Source of the DNA: SpSt-398 sp033762195 | Lineage (GTDB): Bacteria > Bacteroidota > Bacteroidia > Chitinophagales > Chitinophagaceae | Length of the DNA: 64,000 bases | NCBI GenBank assembly: GCA_033762195.1 | Contig: JANRLV010000150.1 | Location: forward strand, 1-64,000 | Reading direction: 5' to 3' | Part shown: positions 26,906 through 35,102 of the stretch, in pieces | Layout: each line of letters starts with the position of its first letter | Numbering within the stretch: the stretch's first letter is position 1 | Notes under the pieces: model-generated | Database searches by the model: none | What the model saw: only the letters and a program-made list of their open reading frames with translations | What the model was told of the DNA's origin: nothing | Program-made: the position numbers and the translations under genes

Positions 26906-27933
26906 TTCTTCAAATGGTTCCATCCCTGTGCGGTGAGGGGGTGTTGGCTACCGCCTTTGGTGATGATCTGTGCGCCTTTTTCCGGTTCTGTCATATAGCC
27001 CACAATACTAATTGCTTCATTGTCCTTTATTTTTTCATAATCCGTCTGGGCCACCGTGAAAACAAGCTCGTAATCTTCGCCCCCGCTCAGGGCACAGGCA
27101 GTCGGGTCTATTTCAAATTTATAGGCCGCCAGTTTTGAGTCCTGCGCCACAGGGATCTTCTCTTCATACAAGATACAACCCAATTCGCTTTGTTTGCAAA
27201 TGTGGAGGATCTCTGAGCTAAGCCCGTCGCTGATATCCATCATGGACGTGGGCATGATCCCTTTTTCTTCGAAGAAGGCAATGATATCTTTTCTTGCTTC
27301 CGGTTTGAGAAGCCTGCCGATCACATAGGCTTCTCCTTCCAGGTCGGGTTGTATCTGTGGGTTCTCGAGATAGATCTTTTTTTCTCTTTCGAGGAAGAGC
27401 AATCCGATATAGGCAGCACCTAAATCACCACTTACACAGAGGAGGTCCCCTTTTTGCGCGGTGCTTCTTTTTACATATTTATCCGGGGCCACTTCACCCA
27501 GGGCTGTAACCGAAATGATCATTCCTTTTTGCGAGGAGGTGGTATCGCCGCCTACGAGGTCCACATTGTATTCGCGGCAGGCAGCATAGATCCCTTCATA
27601 AAACTCTTCGAGCGATTCCACACTGAACCGGTTGCTGATGCCCAGGCTCACCACTACCTGAGTGGGAGTGGCATTCATGGCATAGATATCACTCAGATTG
27701 ACGACAATGCTTTTATACCCCAGGTGTTTGAGGGGGGTATAGGACAGGTCAAAATGAACACCTTCTACCAACAGGTCGGTAGTGACCACGGTTTGTTTGC
27801 CAAAATGATCGATCACAGCGGCATCATCGCCCACACTCAGCAGCGTGGTGGCATTACGTGTCTCATTGTTTCGGGTCAGGTGCTCGATCAATCCAAATTC
27901 TCCCAGGGTAGCTATTTCTGTCCGTTCCGGCAT
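26902..27933 (-). CDS. thiL: Thiamine-monophosphate kinase
   Basis: A 343-residue enzyme that makes thiamine diphosphate from thiamine monophosphate. The start at ATG 27933 (MPERTEIATLGEFGL) lies one base after the upstream gene's stop. ThiL motifs are all present: SVGDDAAVI, TTDLLVEGVHF, GGDTTSS and DISDGLSSE. It is between the inositol monophosphatase and S41 genes, with a 4-bp overlap downstream. No other thi gene is in the window. Confidence 0.94.
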   Translation of the reverse strand: MPERTEIATLGEFGLIEHLTRNNETRNATTLLSVGDDAAVIDHFGKQTVVTTDLLVEGVHFDLSYTPLKHLGYKSIVVNLSDIYAMNATPTQVVVSLGISNRFSVESLEEFYEGIYAACREYNVDLVGGDTTSSQKGMIISVTALGEVAPDKYVKRSTAQKGDLLCVSGDLGAAYIGLLFLEREKKIYLENPQIQPDLEGEAYVIGRLLKPEARKDIIAFFEEKGIMPTSMMDISDGLSSEILHICKQSELGCILYEEKIPVAQDSKLAAYKFEIDPTACALSGGEDYELVFTVAQTDYEKIKDNEAISIVGYMTEPEKGAQIITKGGSQHPLTAQGWNHLKK

Positions 27934-27934
27934 A

Positions 27935-28705
27935 TCAATAAGTATTATGTATGATCTGAAGTAATTGTGTTTGTATCTGTCCGTTGGTGGCGACCAGATG
28001 GGGTTGATAGGGTGAATACCGATCACCGTTGAAATCTGTTACCGTTCCTCCCGCTTCTTCCACCATCAGGAAACCAGCGGCACTATCCCAGGCCTGGAGT
28101 TTGTGTTCATAGAATCCATCAAACCTTCCTGCGGCCACCCAGCAGAGGTCAATGGCCGCCGAACCCAAACGTCTTACCGGCACTCCCTTTCGGATAAGTC
28201 GGTCAAAAACATCCAGCGGTCCGTTCTCCATATCCAGGTAGCTATAAGGAAAACCCGTAACGAGACAGGATTTCCAGACATCTGTTTCCTGGCTGACATG
28301 GATCGGTTTATCATTCAGTGTAGCGCCTTTTCCTTTTTCGGCTACAAAAAGTTCATTCAGTACCGGTGCGTAAACAGCACCCAGGATCATTTCTCCGTCT
28401 TTTTCCACACCGATCGACACACAACAAATGGGTAATCCATGGGCAAAATTCACGGTACCATCTATGGGATCCACGATCCATTTATACGGAGAATCCTGGG
28501 CCATGACCCCGGCTTCCTCACTCAGGATATAATGATCGGGGTAATGTTTTTTGATCACTTCAAAGATCGCTTTTTCCGCCGCATGATCGGCTTCGGTAAC
28601 GAGGTTATTGACCCCTTCTTTATTCGAAATGATAAAATCTTTGTGGTAGAACCTGAGTAATTCTGCACCACCGGCATGTACGGCTTCTAATAGGGCTTGT
28701 TTCAT
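27935..28705 (-). CDS. suhB: Inositol monophosphatase family protein
   Basis: A 256-residue metal-dependent phosphatase with the two family signatures: WIVDPIDGTVNFAHG (about residues 76-90) and AWDSAAG near residue 205, plus the metal Glu in SEEAG. It removes phosphate from inositol-1-phosphate or a related sugar phosphate. The gene starts a three-gene minus-strand run (this gene, thiL, S41) and is driven from the inverted-repeat region at 28707-28891, with TATCTTTG immediately upstream. Confidence 0.9.
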   Translation of the reverse strand: MKQALLEAVHAGGAELLRFYHKDFIISNKEGVNNLVTEADHAAEKAIFEVIKKHYPDHYILSEEAGVMAQDSPYKWIVDPIDGTVNFAHGLPICCVSIGVEKDGEMILGAVYAPVLNELFVAEKGKGATLNDKPIHVSQETDVWKSCLVTGFPYSYLDMENGPLDVFDRLIRKGVPVRRLGSAAIDLCWVAAGRFDGFYEHKLQAWDSAAGFLMVEEAGGTVTDFNGDRYSPYQPHLVATNGQIQTQLLQIIHNTY

Positions 28706-28706
28706 G

Positions 28707-28891
28707 GGGGCAAAGATAGACCAGGATTGGAAGGATTTTTGGATTACCTGGATTTTATGATTATGTGGATTTGTTTCTCTCTGCGTGCGCCGCGAGAAAA
28801 ATCTGTGAACTCACCGCAATCCTTGAAATCTACATAATCATAAAATCCAGGTAATCCAAAAATCCTATCCATCCTGGTCTATCTTTGCCCC
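28707..28891. repeat. 66-bp inverted repeat carrying two mirrored -7 elements
   Basis: The arms 28707-28772 and 28826-28891 match at 62 of 66 positions when one is reversed and complemented; the loop is 53 nt. Each arm is built of GGATT words (for example GGATTACCTGGATTTTATG) and ends, next to the adjacent start codon, in the sequence TATCTTTGCCCC. Each end therefore holds a -7 element (TATCTTTG) facing its own gene: the IMPase gene to the left, the glycosyltransferase to the right. Confidence 0.8.
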
Positions 28892-29737
28892 GTGAAACTC
28901 TCACTTCTGCTCGTCTCTTACAACTCCCTTCTTCCTCTCCGTTCCTGCTTACGATCGGTGGAGGAAGCAGTACGTGTATGTGGTTTTTCCGTGGAAGTGA
29001 TCGTTGTTGACAATGCTTCGGCTGATCAGACACTGGAAATTCTATCGCATGAATTTCCGGGAGTAAAATGGGTGGCCAATACCACCAACACGGGTTTTTC
29101 AAAAGCCTGTAACCAGGCTTTTGCCATGGCCAGCGGAGAATATGCCCTCTTTCTGAATCCCGATACAGTCATACCGGCGGATGCGCTTGCTAAAACCATC
29201 GGCTTTTTGGACCATAACCCAGGTGTAGGGGCACTGGGGGTTAGGATGCTGGATGAGAAGGGACATTTCCTTAAAGAATCCAAGCGGGGAATGCCCGGCC
29301 CACGCGCCAGTTTTTTTAAATTATTTGGCCTCGCTGCGTTGTTTCCATCTTCCCCTTTTTTTGCGGCCTACTATGCCGGACATCTGAAAGAAGATGAACC
29401 CGGAGAAATTGATGCCCTTTCCGGGGCTTTTCTTCTGATCCGAAGCAGCTTGTTCCGTGAACTGGGAGGTTTTGACGAGTCATTCTTCATGTACGCCGAG
29501 GACATAGACCTGAGTATCCGCGTAAAGAAAGCAGGGTATTCCTGTTATTATTTTCCCCAGGTGACCATCACCCACGCCAAAGGCAAAAGCACGATCAAAG
29601 ACAAGCTGTACCGTGAAAGGTTTTATGGGGCCATGGCTATTTTTGTCAATAAATACTATGGCCAGGAGCCACTAAAAGCGGGCTTCCTGAAATTGGGGAT
29701 CCGGTTTCGCCAGCTCCTTGCCGGTTGGATAGGTTGA
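28892..29737 (+). CDS. Glycosyltransferase family 2 protein
   Basis: A 281-residue GT-A glycosyltransferase starting with GTG at 28892. It shows LVSYNSLLPLRSCL, the nucleotide-sugar VIVVDNASADQT, NTGFSKACNQAF, LNPDTVI and the acceptor-side GGFDESFFMYAEDIDLSIR, the pattern of rhamnosyltransferase-like enzymes that build LPS O-antigen or capsule. The TATCTTTG -7 element sits 7 nt before the start, so the mRNA is nearly leaderless. No other polysaccharide genes surround it. Confidence 0.9.
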   Translation: MKLSLLLVSYNSLLPLRSCLRSVEEAVRVCGFSVEVIVVDNASADQTLEILSHEFPGVKWVANTTNTGFSKACNQAFAMASGEYALFLNPDTVIPADALAKTIGFLDHNPGVGALGVRMLDEKGHFLKESKRGMPGPRASFFKLFGLAALFPSSPFFAAYYAGHLKEDEPGEIDALSGAFLLIRSSLFRELGGFDESFFMYAEDIDLSIRVKKAGYSCYYFPQVTITHAKGKSTIKDKLYRERFYGAMAIFVNKYYGQEPLKAGFLKLGIRFRQLLAGWIG

Positions 29738-29814
29738 TATGAGCTGCAGGATTGCTGACTAGGGAGAGGTTTAAATGCTTAATTTTAGCGCGCAGACAGA
29801 AAAGAAAAGAACGG

Positions 29815-31344
29815 ATGACGAGAATTATTGATATTAAATTGCCCAAAGCGATAGCTAACGCCCTGCGTATACCTCAAAACGATCCGAGGCGACAGCAGAT
29901 ACGGGTGTTAAAGAAATTGTTGAAGAAGGCAAGGTTTACGGAGTTTGGCCAGGAATACCGTTTTGATGAGATACTGCTCAGCAAGCACCCGGGCAAGAAA
30001 TTTCAGGAACTGGTTCCCACCTACGACTACAACAAGATATACGATCAATGGTGGTATAAAACCCTGGAGGGCGTGCCCGATGTAGCCTGGCCGGGTAAGA
30101 TCAAGTATTATGCATTGAGTTCCGGCACCTCCGAGGCAGCCAGCAAATACATCCCTATTACCAAAGAGCTGCTTCGCAGCAATACGATCAATTACCTCAA
30201 ACAACTTTTTTCGCTTTTTGCTTACGATCACGTACCACGCAATGCCATGGCCAAGGGCTTTTTGATGTTGGGGGGCGCAACTGACCTGAAGAAGGGAAAA
30301 GCGGGTTGGTATGCGGGTGACTTGAGCGGGATACTCGCAAAGAAAAGACCTTTCTGGTTTCAGACTTTTTACAAACCCGGAGGCCGGATCGCCGCGATTC
30401 AGGATTGGAACCAGAAATTGAATGAGATCGTAGAGCATGCCAAAGAATGGGATATCGGGTATATCGTGGGCGTGCCCGCCTGGTGCCAGATGTGTATGGA
30501 AATGGTGATTGAGCATTACAAAGTGAAAAATATCCATGAGATATGGCCCAATTTTTCCTTTTTCGTACATGGAGGCGTGGCCTTTGAACCGTATAAAAAA
30601 GGGTTTGAAAAATTATTGGGCAAACCCATCATTTATATCGAGAACTATCTATCGAGCGAAGGCTTTATCGGGTATAAACACCGTGAACACGCAAAAGGGA
30701 TGCAGTTGATCCTTGATAATAATATCTTCTTTGAATTTGTGCCTTTTGATGAAAAAAACTTTGACGCCGAGTGTCAGATGGTGGACAAGCCTGAAGCGTT
30801 GATGATCCATGAAGTGGAAGAAGGAAAGGAATACGCCTTACTGATGAGCACAAATGCAGGGGCCTGGCGTTACCTGCTTGGCGATACGATAAAATTTGTG
30901 GACCTGGAGAAGAATGAAGTGGTGATCACCGGCCGGACCAAACATTTCCTGAGCCTCGTTGGCGAACACCTGAGTGTGGACAATATGAACAAAGCGATTC
31001 AACTGGTAAGCGAAGAGTTGAATATCTCCATACCTGAATACACGGTGGTAGGTATTCCACATGAAGGTTTCTTTGCCCACCGCTGGTATATTGGTTGTGA
31101 TGACCGGGTGGATAGCGCCGATATAGCCAAACGCATTGATCAACACCTGCGCGTGCTGAATGATGACTATGCCACAGAGCGGGATAGCGCGTTGAAAGAA
31201 GTATTTCTGGAAGTACTCCCCGAGCACCGGTTTATTGAGTTCATGGAACTTAAAGGCAAATTGGGAAGTCAACACAAGTTTCCCCGTGTGCTGAAAGGGA
31301 AAATGTTGGAGGATTGGGAGCTTTTTTTGAAGGCAAAGGGCTAA
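29815..31344 (+). CDS. GH3 auxin-responsive promoter family protein
   Basis: A 509-residue protein of the adenylate-forming superfamily named after plant GH3 enzymes. The ATG at 29815 (MTRIIDIKL) is preferred over the frame from 29752. Marks include YYALSSGTSEAASKYIP (phosphate loop), GAWRYLLGDTIKF and VITGRTKHFLSLVGE near residue 375. GH3 enzymes ligate amino acids to acyl acids through an acyl-AMP; the bacterial substrate is unknown. It stands between the glycosyltransferase and mtgA on the plus strand. Confidence 0.9.
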   Translation: MTRIIDIKLPKAIANALRIPQNDPRRQQIRVLKKLLKKARFTEFGQEYRFDEILLSKHPGKKFQELVPTYDYNKIYDQWWYKTLEGVPDVAWPGKIKYYALSSGTSEAASKYIPITKELLRSNTINYLKQLFSLFAYDHVPRNAMAKGFLMLGGATDLKKGKAGWYAGDLSGILAKKRPFWFQTFYKPGGRIAAIQDWNQKLNEIVEHAKEWDIGYIVGVPAWCQMCMEMVIEHYKVKNIHEIWPNFSFFVHGGVAFEPYKKGFEKLLGKPIIYIENYLSSEGFIGYKHREHAKGMQLILDNNIFFEFVPFDEKNFDAECQMVDKPEALMIHEVEEGKEYALLMSTNAGAWRYLLGDTIKFVDLEKNEVVITGRTKHFLSLVGEHLSVDNMNKAIQLVSEELNISIPEYTVVGIPHEGFFAHRWYIGCDDRVDSADIAKRIDQHLRVLNDDYATERDSALKEVFLEVLPEHRFIEFMELKGKLGSQHKFPRVLKGKMLEDWELFLKAKG

Positions 31345-31392
31345 ATAAATTAAAAAGCTTTTAGCCTTTAGCTATTAGCTATTCGTATTTTT
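31345..31392. repeat. TTAGC-word tandem stretch
   Basis: AGCTTTTAGCCTTTAGCTATTAGCTATTCG-type words fill the gap between the GH3 gene and mtgA. The same words occur in the element at 3551-3683 and, on the other strand, at 56170-56215. It is non-coding. Confidence 0.45.
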
Positions 31393-31420
31393 TCAATAAA
31401 TATAATAGCGAAAACTGTCA

Positions 31421-32149
31421 ATGACCACGAAAGGCCTCATCCCCCGAATCTGGCGTCTCACTAAAAGGATATTTCTCTTCCTGTTCATTTTTCAATTTGT
31501 ATATATCCTGGCCCTGAAATGGATCGATCCCCCCATAACCATTACCCAATTCGTTTCGTGGATAAAGGGTGATGGGCTGAAAAGGGATTATGTTGATAAA
31601 GAAGAAATCTCTGTATTTGCCCGCCTTGCTGTTATTGCGGCGGAGGACCAATTATTTCCCGATCACAGTGGCTTTGACTGGAAGAGCATCAAAAAAGCGC
31701 AGGCCTATAACAAACGTAAACCCGGGCGTGTACATGGCGCCAGCACCATCAGTCAGCAAACAGCAAAGAATGTATTTCTGTGGCAAGGAAGGAGTTGGAT
31801 TCGCAAGGGGCTTGAGACCTATTTTACCTTCATGATCGAACTGATCTGGGGAAAGAAACGCATACTGGAAGTGTACCTCAATGTGATAGAAATGGGGCGT
31901 GGTATTTATGGTATCCAGGCGGCGTCAAAATCTTATTTTAATAAACCGGCAGGAAGTTTATCCCGACAGGAAGCGGCGATGATCGCGGCCTGTCTGCCCA
32001 ATCCAAAACTCTATCCGGTAAAACCCATGTCAAAGTATGTGGCCAGACGCTACCCGTTTGTATTGGGGCAAATGCGCAACCTTGAAGGAGATGAAGACAT
32101 TCAAGCCGTAGTTTCAAATAAATCAACTATTAAAGGGAAAAAAAAGTGA
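31421..32149 (+). CDS. mtgA: Monofunctional peptidoglycan glycosyltransferase
   Basis: A 242-residue GT51 enzyme with one N-terminal membrane anchor (about residues 15-35). Family motifs are in order: AAEDQLFPDHSGFDW (catalytic Glu), GASTISQQTAKN, KKRILEVYLN and AASKSYFNKPA. It polymerises lipid II into glycan strands at the inner membrane without a transpeptidase domain. Length is normal for MtgA. Its stop is one base from the stop of the convergent nadR-like gene. Confidence 0.93.
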   Translation: MTTKGLIPRIWRLTKRIFLFLFIFQFVYILALKWIDPPITITQFVSWIKGDGLKRDYVDKEEISVFARLAVIAAEDQLFPDHSGFDWKSIKKAQAYNKRKPGRVHGASTISQQTAKNVFLWQGRSWIRKGLETYFTFMIELIWGKKRILEVYLNVIEMGRGIYGIQAASKSYFNKPAGSLSRQEAAMIAACLPNPKLYPVKPMSKYVARRYPFVLGQMRNLEGDEDIQAVVSNKSTIKGKKK

Positions 32150-32150
32150 C

Positions 32151-32834
32151 CTATCTGGCGTCCCCCGGCTGCCAGGTTGCAAACTTACTAAGAGCGCTGA
32201 GTGCACTATGGAAGCGATCGGATTCACTTCCACGAATTTCCACCCACGGCGTTTCCTGATTTACCAATAGATCTTTATACATTTTATACAACCGCTCTCT
32301 TGATTCCAGGTCGGGGTATTCCCGCAATTCATCTTTCACCCAGGGAAGATCTGTTGCACAAAGCAGGTACAGATCATATTTACGTGAAGCGTTCTGTTCA
32401 AGGATATATTTATGGCATTTGTCAAAAACAAATTCACACCACACCTGCATTACGTACATGTTGGTGTCAAGGAAGAGGAGGGGTCCGGGGCCTGAGGTCC
32501 GGAGTCCGGAGTCGGAAGACGGGAGACCGGAGTCGGAAGACGGGAGTCCGGGGTTATACTTCGGACTCCCAACTTCGGACCCCGGACCCTGGACTCCCGA
32601 CCCTCGACTCCCGACTCTCATAACATACTCTTCCTCCAGAGCCACCTGTCCTTTTGCGATCGTTAGCAGGTCATCATACGTGTAATTGGTGCCATGTTTG
32701 AGCAGGTATTCGCGCGCATATTCCGGGCACCACAGGGTATTGAAATGCGCAGCCAATTGCCGGCATAGGGTGCTTTTACCGGTTGATTCCGGTCCGATGA
32801 TAACGATCTTTTTTATCGTTTTTTTCTCGCCCAT
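32151..32834 (-). CDS. NadR-like nicotinamide riboside kinase with an in-frame repeat-element insert
   Basis: A 227-residue P-loop kinase: IGPESTGKSTL at about 13-23, EYAREYL and FLDTNMYVMQVWCEF (about 121-135), typical of the NadR-like ATP-binding proteins (AAA_28) that phosphorylate nicotinamide riboside. Residues about 73-118 are a Gly/Ser/Pro-rich segment absent from the family, encoded by the palindromic element at 32481-32618; it includes a seven-residue tandem (LPSSDSG twice). The usual helix-to-strand link is thus lengthened by about 46 residues without breaking the frame. It is the last gene of pnuC-tag-nadR. Activity with the insert is an open question. Confidence 0.85.
   Translation of the reverse strand: MGEKKTIKKIVIIGPESTGKSTLCRQLAAHFNTLWCPEYAREYLLKHGTNYTYDDLLTIAKGQVALEEEYVMRVGSRGSGVQGPGSEVGSPKYNPGLPSSDSGLPSSDSGLRTSGPGPLLFLDTNMYVMQVWCEFVFDKCHKYILEQNASRKYDLYLLCATDLPWVKDELREYPDLESRERLYKMYKDLLVNQETPWVEIRGSESDRFHSALSALSKFATWQPGDAR
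32481..32618. repeat. Palindromic GGGAGTC/CGGAAG element inside the NadR-like gene
   Basis: About 138 nt (46 codons) of purine-word arm facing pyrimidine-word arm. GGGTCCGGGG (32481-32490) pairs with CCCCGGACCC (32580-32589), and GGGAGTCCG (32542-32550) pairs with CGGACTCCC (32562-32570). A 21-bp unit CCGGAGTCGGAAGACGGGAGA is repeated in tandem. A 35-nt part (32564-32598) matches 31 of 35 bases at 51011-51045 on the same strand. Confidence 0.8.
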
Positions 32835-33367
32835 GCCGGTTTTGCTTTGAGTACCTTTTTATGAATGGGACAATCTTCGGTATGAGCACCCGGGAGGTAG
32901 CCTGTACTCATCAAAAACTCATTGACGATTTCCCCACCGGTAAAGCGAAAGGTTTTCTTGAAAAGTTTGGTCCACTCGTCTTTGGTCAGCGGATGGTGAT
33001 GATCGAGCCATTGCCGGAAACTGCCATGCTCTTTTTGAATACCCAGTATGGTCTTGGCGTTTTCAATCGCAGCCTGAATTTTGAGTCGGTTGCGAATAAT
33101 GCCCGCGTCGCCCATGAGTCGGTTAAAATCCTTTTCCTTATAGGCTGCCACTTTTTTGATCTCGAATCCGTGATAGGCGGCGCGAAAATTTTCCTGTTTG
33201 TTGAGAATGGTGGTCCAGCTGAGTCCCGCCTGATTGATCTCGAGGATCAGCCGGCAAAACAGTTCATTGTCATCCGGAATGGGGAAACCATAGAATATAT
33301 CATGGTACACGCGGTGTTGCTCCTGCTCACCGGGTTTCAGGTTTTGTATAAAGCTGCAATAACTCAT
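32813..33367 (-). CDS. tag: DNA-3-methyladenine glycosylase I
   Basis: A 184-residue base-excision repair enzyme starting at ATG 33367 (MSYCSFIQ), which overlaps the pnuC stop as ATGA. The Tag family is shown by YHDIFYGFPIPDDNELFCRL, the SWTTILNKQENFR block, and zinc-type residues near the end (GAHTEDCPIH). It removes 3-methyladenine from alkylated DNA. It lies between pnuC and the nadR-like gene with overlaps on both sides, so it shares their mRNA although its function differs. Confidence 0.93.
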   Translation of the reverse strand: MSYCSFIQNLKPGEQEQHRVYHDIFYGFPIPDDNELFCRLILEINQAGLSWTTILNKQENFRAAYHGFEIKKVAAYKEKDFNRLMGDAGIIRNRLKIQAAIENAKTILGIQKEHGSFRQWLDHHHPLTKDEWTKLFKKTFRFTGGEIVNEFLMSTGYLPGAHTEDCPIHKKVLKAKPAWARKKR

Positions 33368-33993
33368 GCGTTGGTTGTTTCTTTGGCCATTTTCTTCCAT
33401 TCAACAAATCCCCACCAGGCCAGGGCAAGGAAGAGTACGTACATCAGCGAAAATAGCATCAGTTCCTTGTAAAAGTTGAGCGGGATGGCCACAATATTTG
33501 AAAAGATCCAGGCCAGCCAGTTCTCGATCTTGCGTTTGGCCATCCACCACATGGCGGTGATGGCTGAGGAGGAAACGAGGGAATCCAGTATAGGCGTATT
33601 GCTGTTGGTAAATTGGGTCAGTACAACATAAATAGCTACCCAGAAAAAGAGAAAGAACCCGATCCCAAACCATAACTGGGGGCGCGTACACCAACTGATG
33701 GGATAGGTATAATGTGCCCCATCCTTCTTCTGGACCCAATTATACCATCCATAGACACTCATTAAAAAATAGTAGATATTCAGGGACGCATCGGCATAAA
33801 GCGCGGGGTTGACCATGAAGAAATAGACATAGGCCGCCAACAGTACCCCGATAATCCCGGTGGGGTAAACCAGTACATTGTTTTTACGGGCATACCACAC
33901 ACTGGCTATTTGCGCAATGGTGCTTACCCATTCCGGCCATTGGGTTTGGCGGACATTGGTGAGAAAGTGCTGGATTATTTCCTGGAAACTCAT
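33364..33993 (-). CDS. pnuC: Nicotinamide riboside transporter PnuC
   Basis: A 209-residue membrane protein with about seven helices and the PnuC marks YFFLMSVYGWYNWV-like (YYFLMSVYGWYNW), a TRPQLWFGIGFF block and the conserved AKRKIENWLAWIF. PnuC passes nicotinamide riboside by facilitated diffusion; a kinase then traps it, which fits the nadR-like gene downstream. It is the first gene of pnuC-tag-nadR, with ATGA overlap to tag. Confidence 0.92.
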   Translation of the reverse strand: MSFQEIIQHFLTNVRQTQWPEWVSTIAQIASVWYARKNNVLVYPTGIIGVLLAAYVYFFMVNPALYADASLNIYYFLMSVYGWYNWVQKKDGAHYTYPISWCTRPQLWFGIGFFLFFWVAIYVVLTQFTNSNTPILDSLVSSSAITAMWWMAKRKIENWLAWIFSNIVAIPLNFYKELMLFSLMYVLFLALAWWGFVEWKKMAKETTNA

Positions 33994-34011
33994 TATAAAT
34001 TGGTAAACCTA

Positions 34012-34620
34012 CTAGTCTCTTTTATATCTCCTTAATGGCCGAAGGTATCTTGTTTTTTTGGAGGTAGAAAAACGTGTTGGAATAGTCTGCCACTGGCCAC
34101 TGGCATCATTGCCCCACACTACGAAATGCAGGTGAGGGAAAGCGGTATACCCTGTGTTACCACTCAAGCCAATGACCTGGCCTTGTTTTACCGTATCGCC
34201 CACATTGACCAGCACCCCGTCTTTTTTCAGGTGCCAGTACCCGGCCCTCGTTCCATCGTCGTGTTGAATGACAATATAATTGGCTTCGCGCCGGTATTTT
34301 GATTTGAGTCCGCCGCGGCTACCCGTTTCATTCATACGCACCACTACCCCACCCCGCGCGGCACAGATCCGCGTACCTTTTTTCATTTTGAAATCAATGG
34401 CTACCCGGTTGCGATGGGTGTATGCGCTATAATAGCCTTGTACCACAAGATGCGATCGCCCGGCTTCGTAAGGGAGGGTGTAGATAAAGCTGGTATCTTC
34501 TTCGAGCTTTCCTTTTTGTAATAGTTTGGCGGTGCTTTTCTGGGCCTCCTTGTTCAGCGAGCAATGACTGGCCAGCAATACCAATCCCGAGGCGATAAGA
34601 AGAAGTAGCAGCCTGTTCAT
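34012..34620 (-). CDS. M23-family peptidase lipoprotein
   Basis: A 202-residue protein with a lipoprotein signal (ends LLASHC) and a LytM/M23 domain: THRNRVAIDF supplies the first His and Asp, and HLHFVVW the final HxH pair, so the zinc site looks complete. It probably cleaves peptidoglycan cross-bridges or acts on envelope proteins. Its ATG overlaps the stop of the HxlR regulator as ATGA, so they form an operon. Confidence 0.88.
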   Translation of the reverse strand: MNRLLLLLIASGLVLLASHCSLNKEAQKSTAKLLQKGKLEEDTSFIYTLPYEAGRSHLVVQGYYSAYTHRNRVAIDFKMKKGTRICAARGGVVVRMNETGSRGGLKSKYRREANYIVIQHDDGTRAGYWHLKKDGVLVNVGDTVKQGQVIGLSGNTGYTAFPHLHFVVWGNDASGQWQTIPTRFSTSKKTRYLRPLRRYKRD

Positions 34621-34997
34621 TTTTCTTTTTGGCTTTCCTTTTTCATCAGTTCCCCATAGTCGATCCCTGCTTCGGTCATCAATTCTAAACCATATTCACG
34701 CAGGAATTGAATGACGGTGATGGCCTTTTTTCCTTTTTCAGTCAACGCGTATTCTGTACGGGGAGGAACTTCGGCAAACACTTTTTTCAGTAAGAACCCA
34801 TCCGTTTCAAGCTGCTTGAGGGCCTGTGTCAGCATTTTTTGACTGATATGTGGTATCTGGTTTTGTAATTCCGAGTACCGCAAGGAGCGGTCTTTAAGTC
34901 GCCAAAGCACCGGCATTTTCCAGGTACCGCCTATTTTTTTTAAGGCATAATCCACCGGATTATAGAATATCTGCTTATCAATGATGACGTCAGGCAT
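34617..34997 (-). CDS. HxlR-family transcriptional regulator
   Basis: A 126-residue winged-helix regulator: KKIGGTWKMPVLWRLKDRSLR, then YSELQNQIPHISQKMLTQAL and PRTEYALTEKGKK, the standard HxlR pattern. Members often respond to redox or reactive aldehyde stress, and usually control a nearby divergent gene. The divergent DJ-1/hydrolase gene at 35103 is the natural target candidate; the gap of about 105 bp is where an operator should be. The downstream M23 gene is translationally coupled. Confidence 0.9.
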   Translation of the reverse strand: MPDVIIDKQIFYNPVDYALKKIGGTWKMPVLWRLKDRSLRYSELQNQIPHISQKMLTQALKQLETDGFLLKKVFAEVPPRTEYALTEKGKKAITVIQFLREYGLELMTEAGIDYGELMKKESQKEK

Positions 34998-35102
34998 AGC
35001 TTAAAATTACAAAGCACAGACCAAAAAGTTCGTAGCAGTCCTTTGTGTGCCTCTGGTAAGGAATCAGGTACAAGGTTTGAATTTTACGGCAAAATACATA
35101 CC

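Noticed and set aside
28707..28891. Insertion sequence ends
   Set aside because: The arms are inverted, but no transposase or target-site duplication lies in the 53-nt loop or nearby.
32481..32618. CRISPR array or tandem-repeat locus
   Set aside because: The repeats form opposing arms of a palindrome rather than regular repeats with unique spacers, and no cas gene is present.
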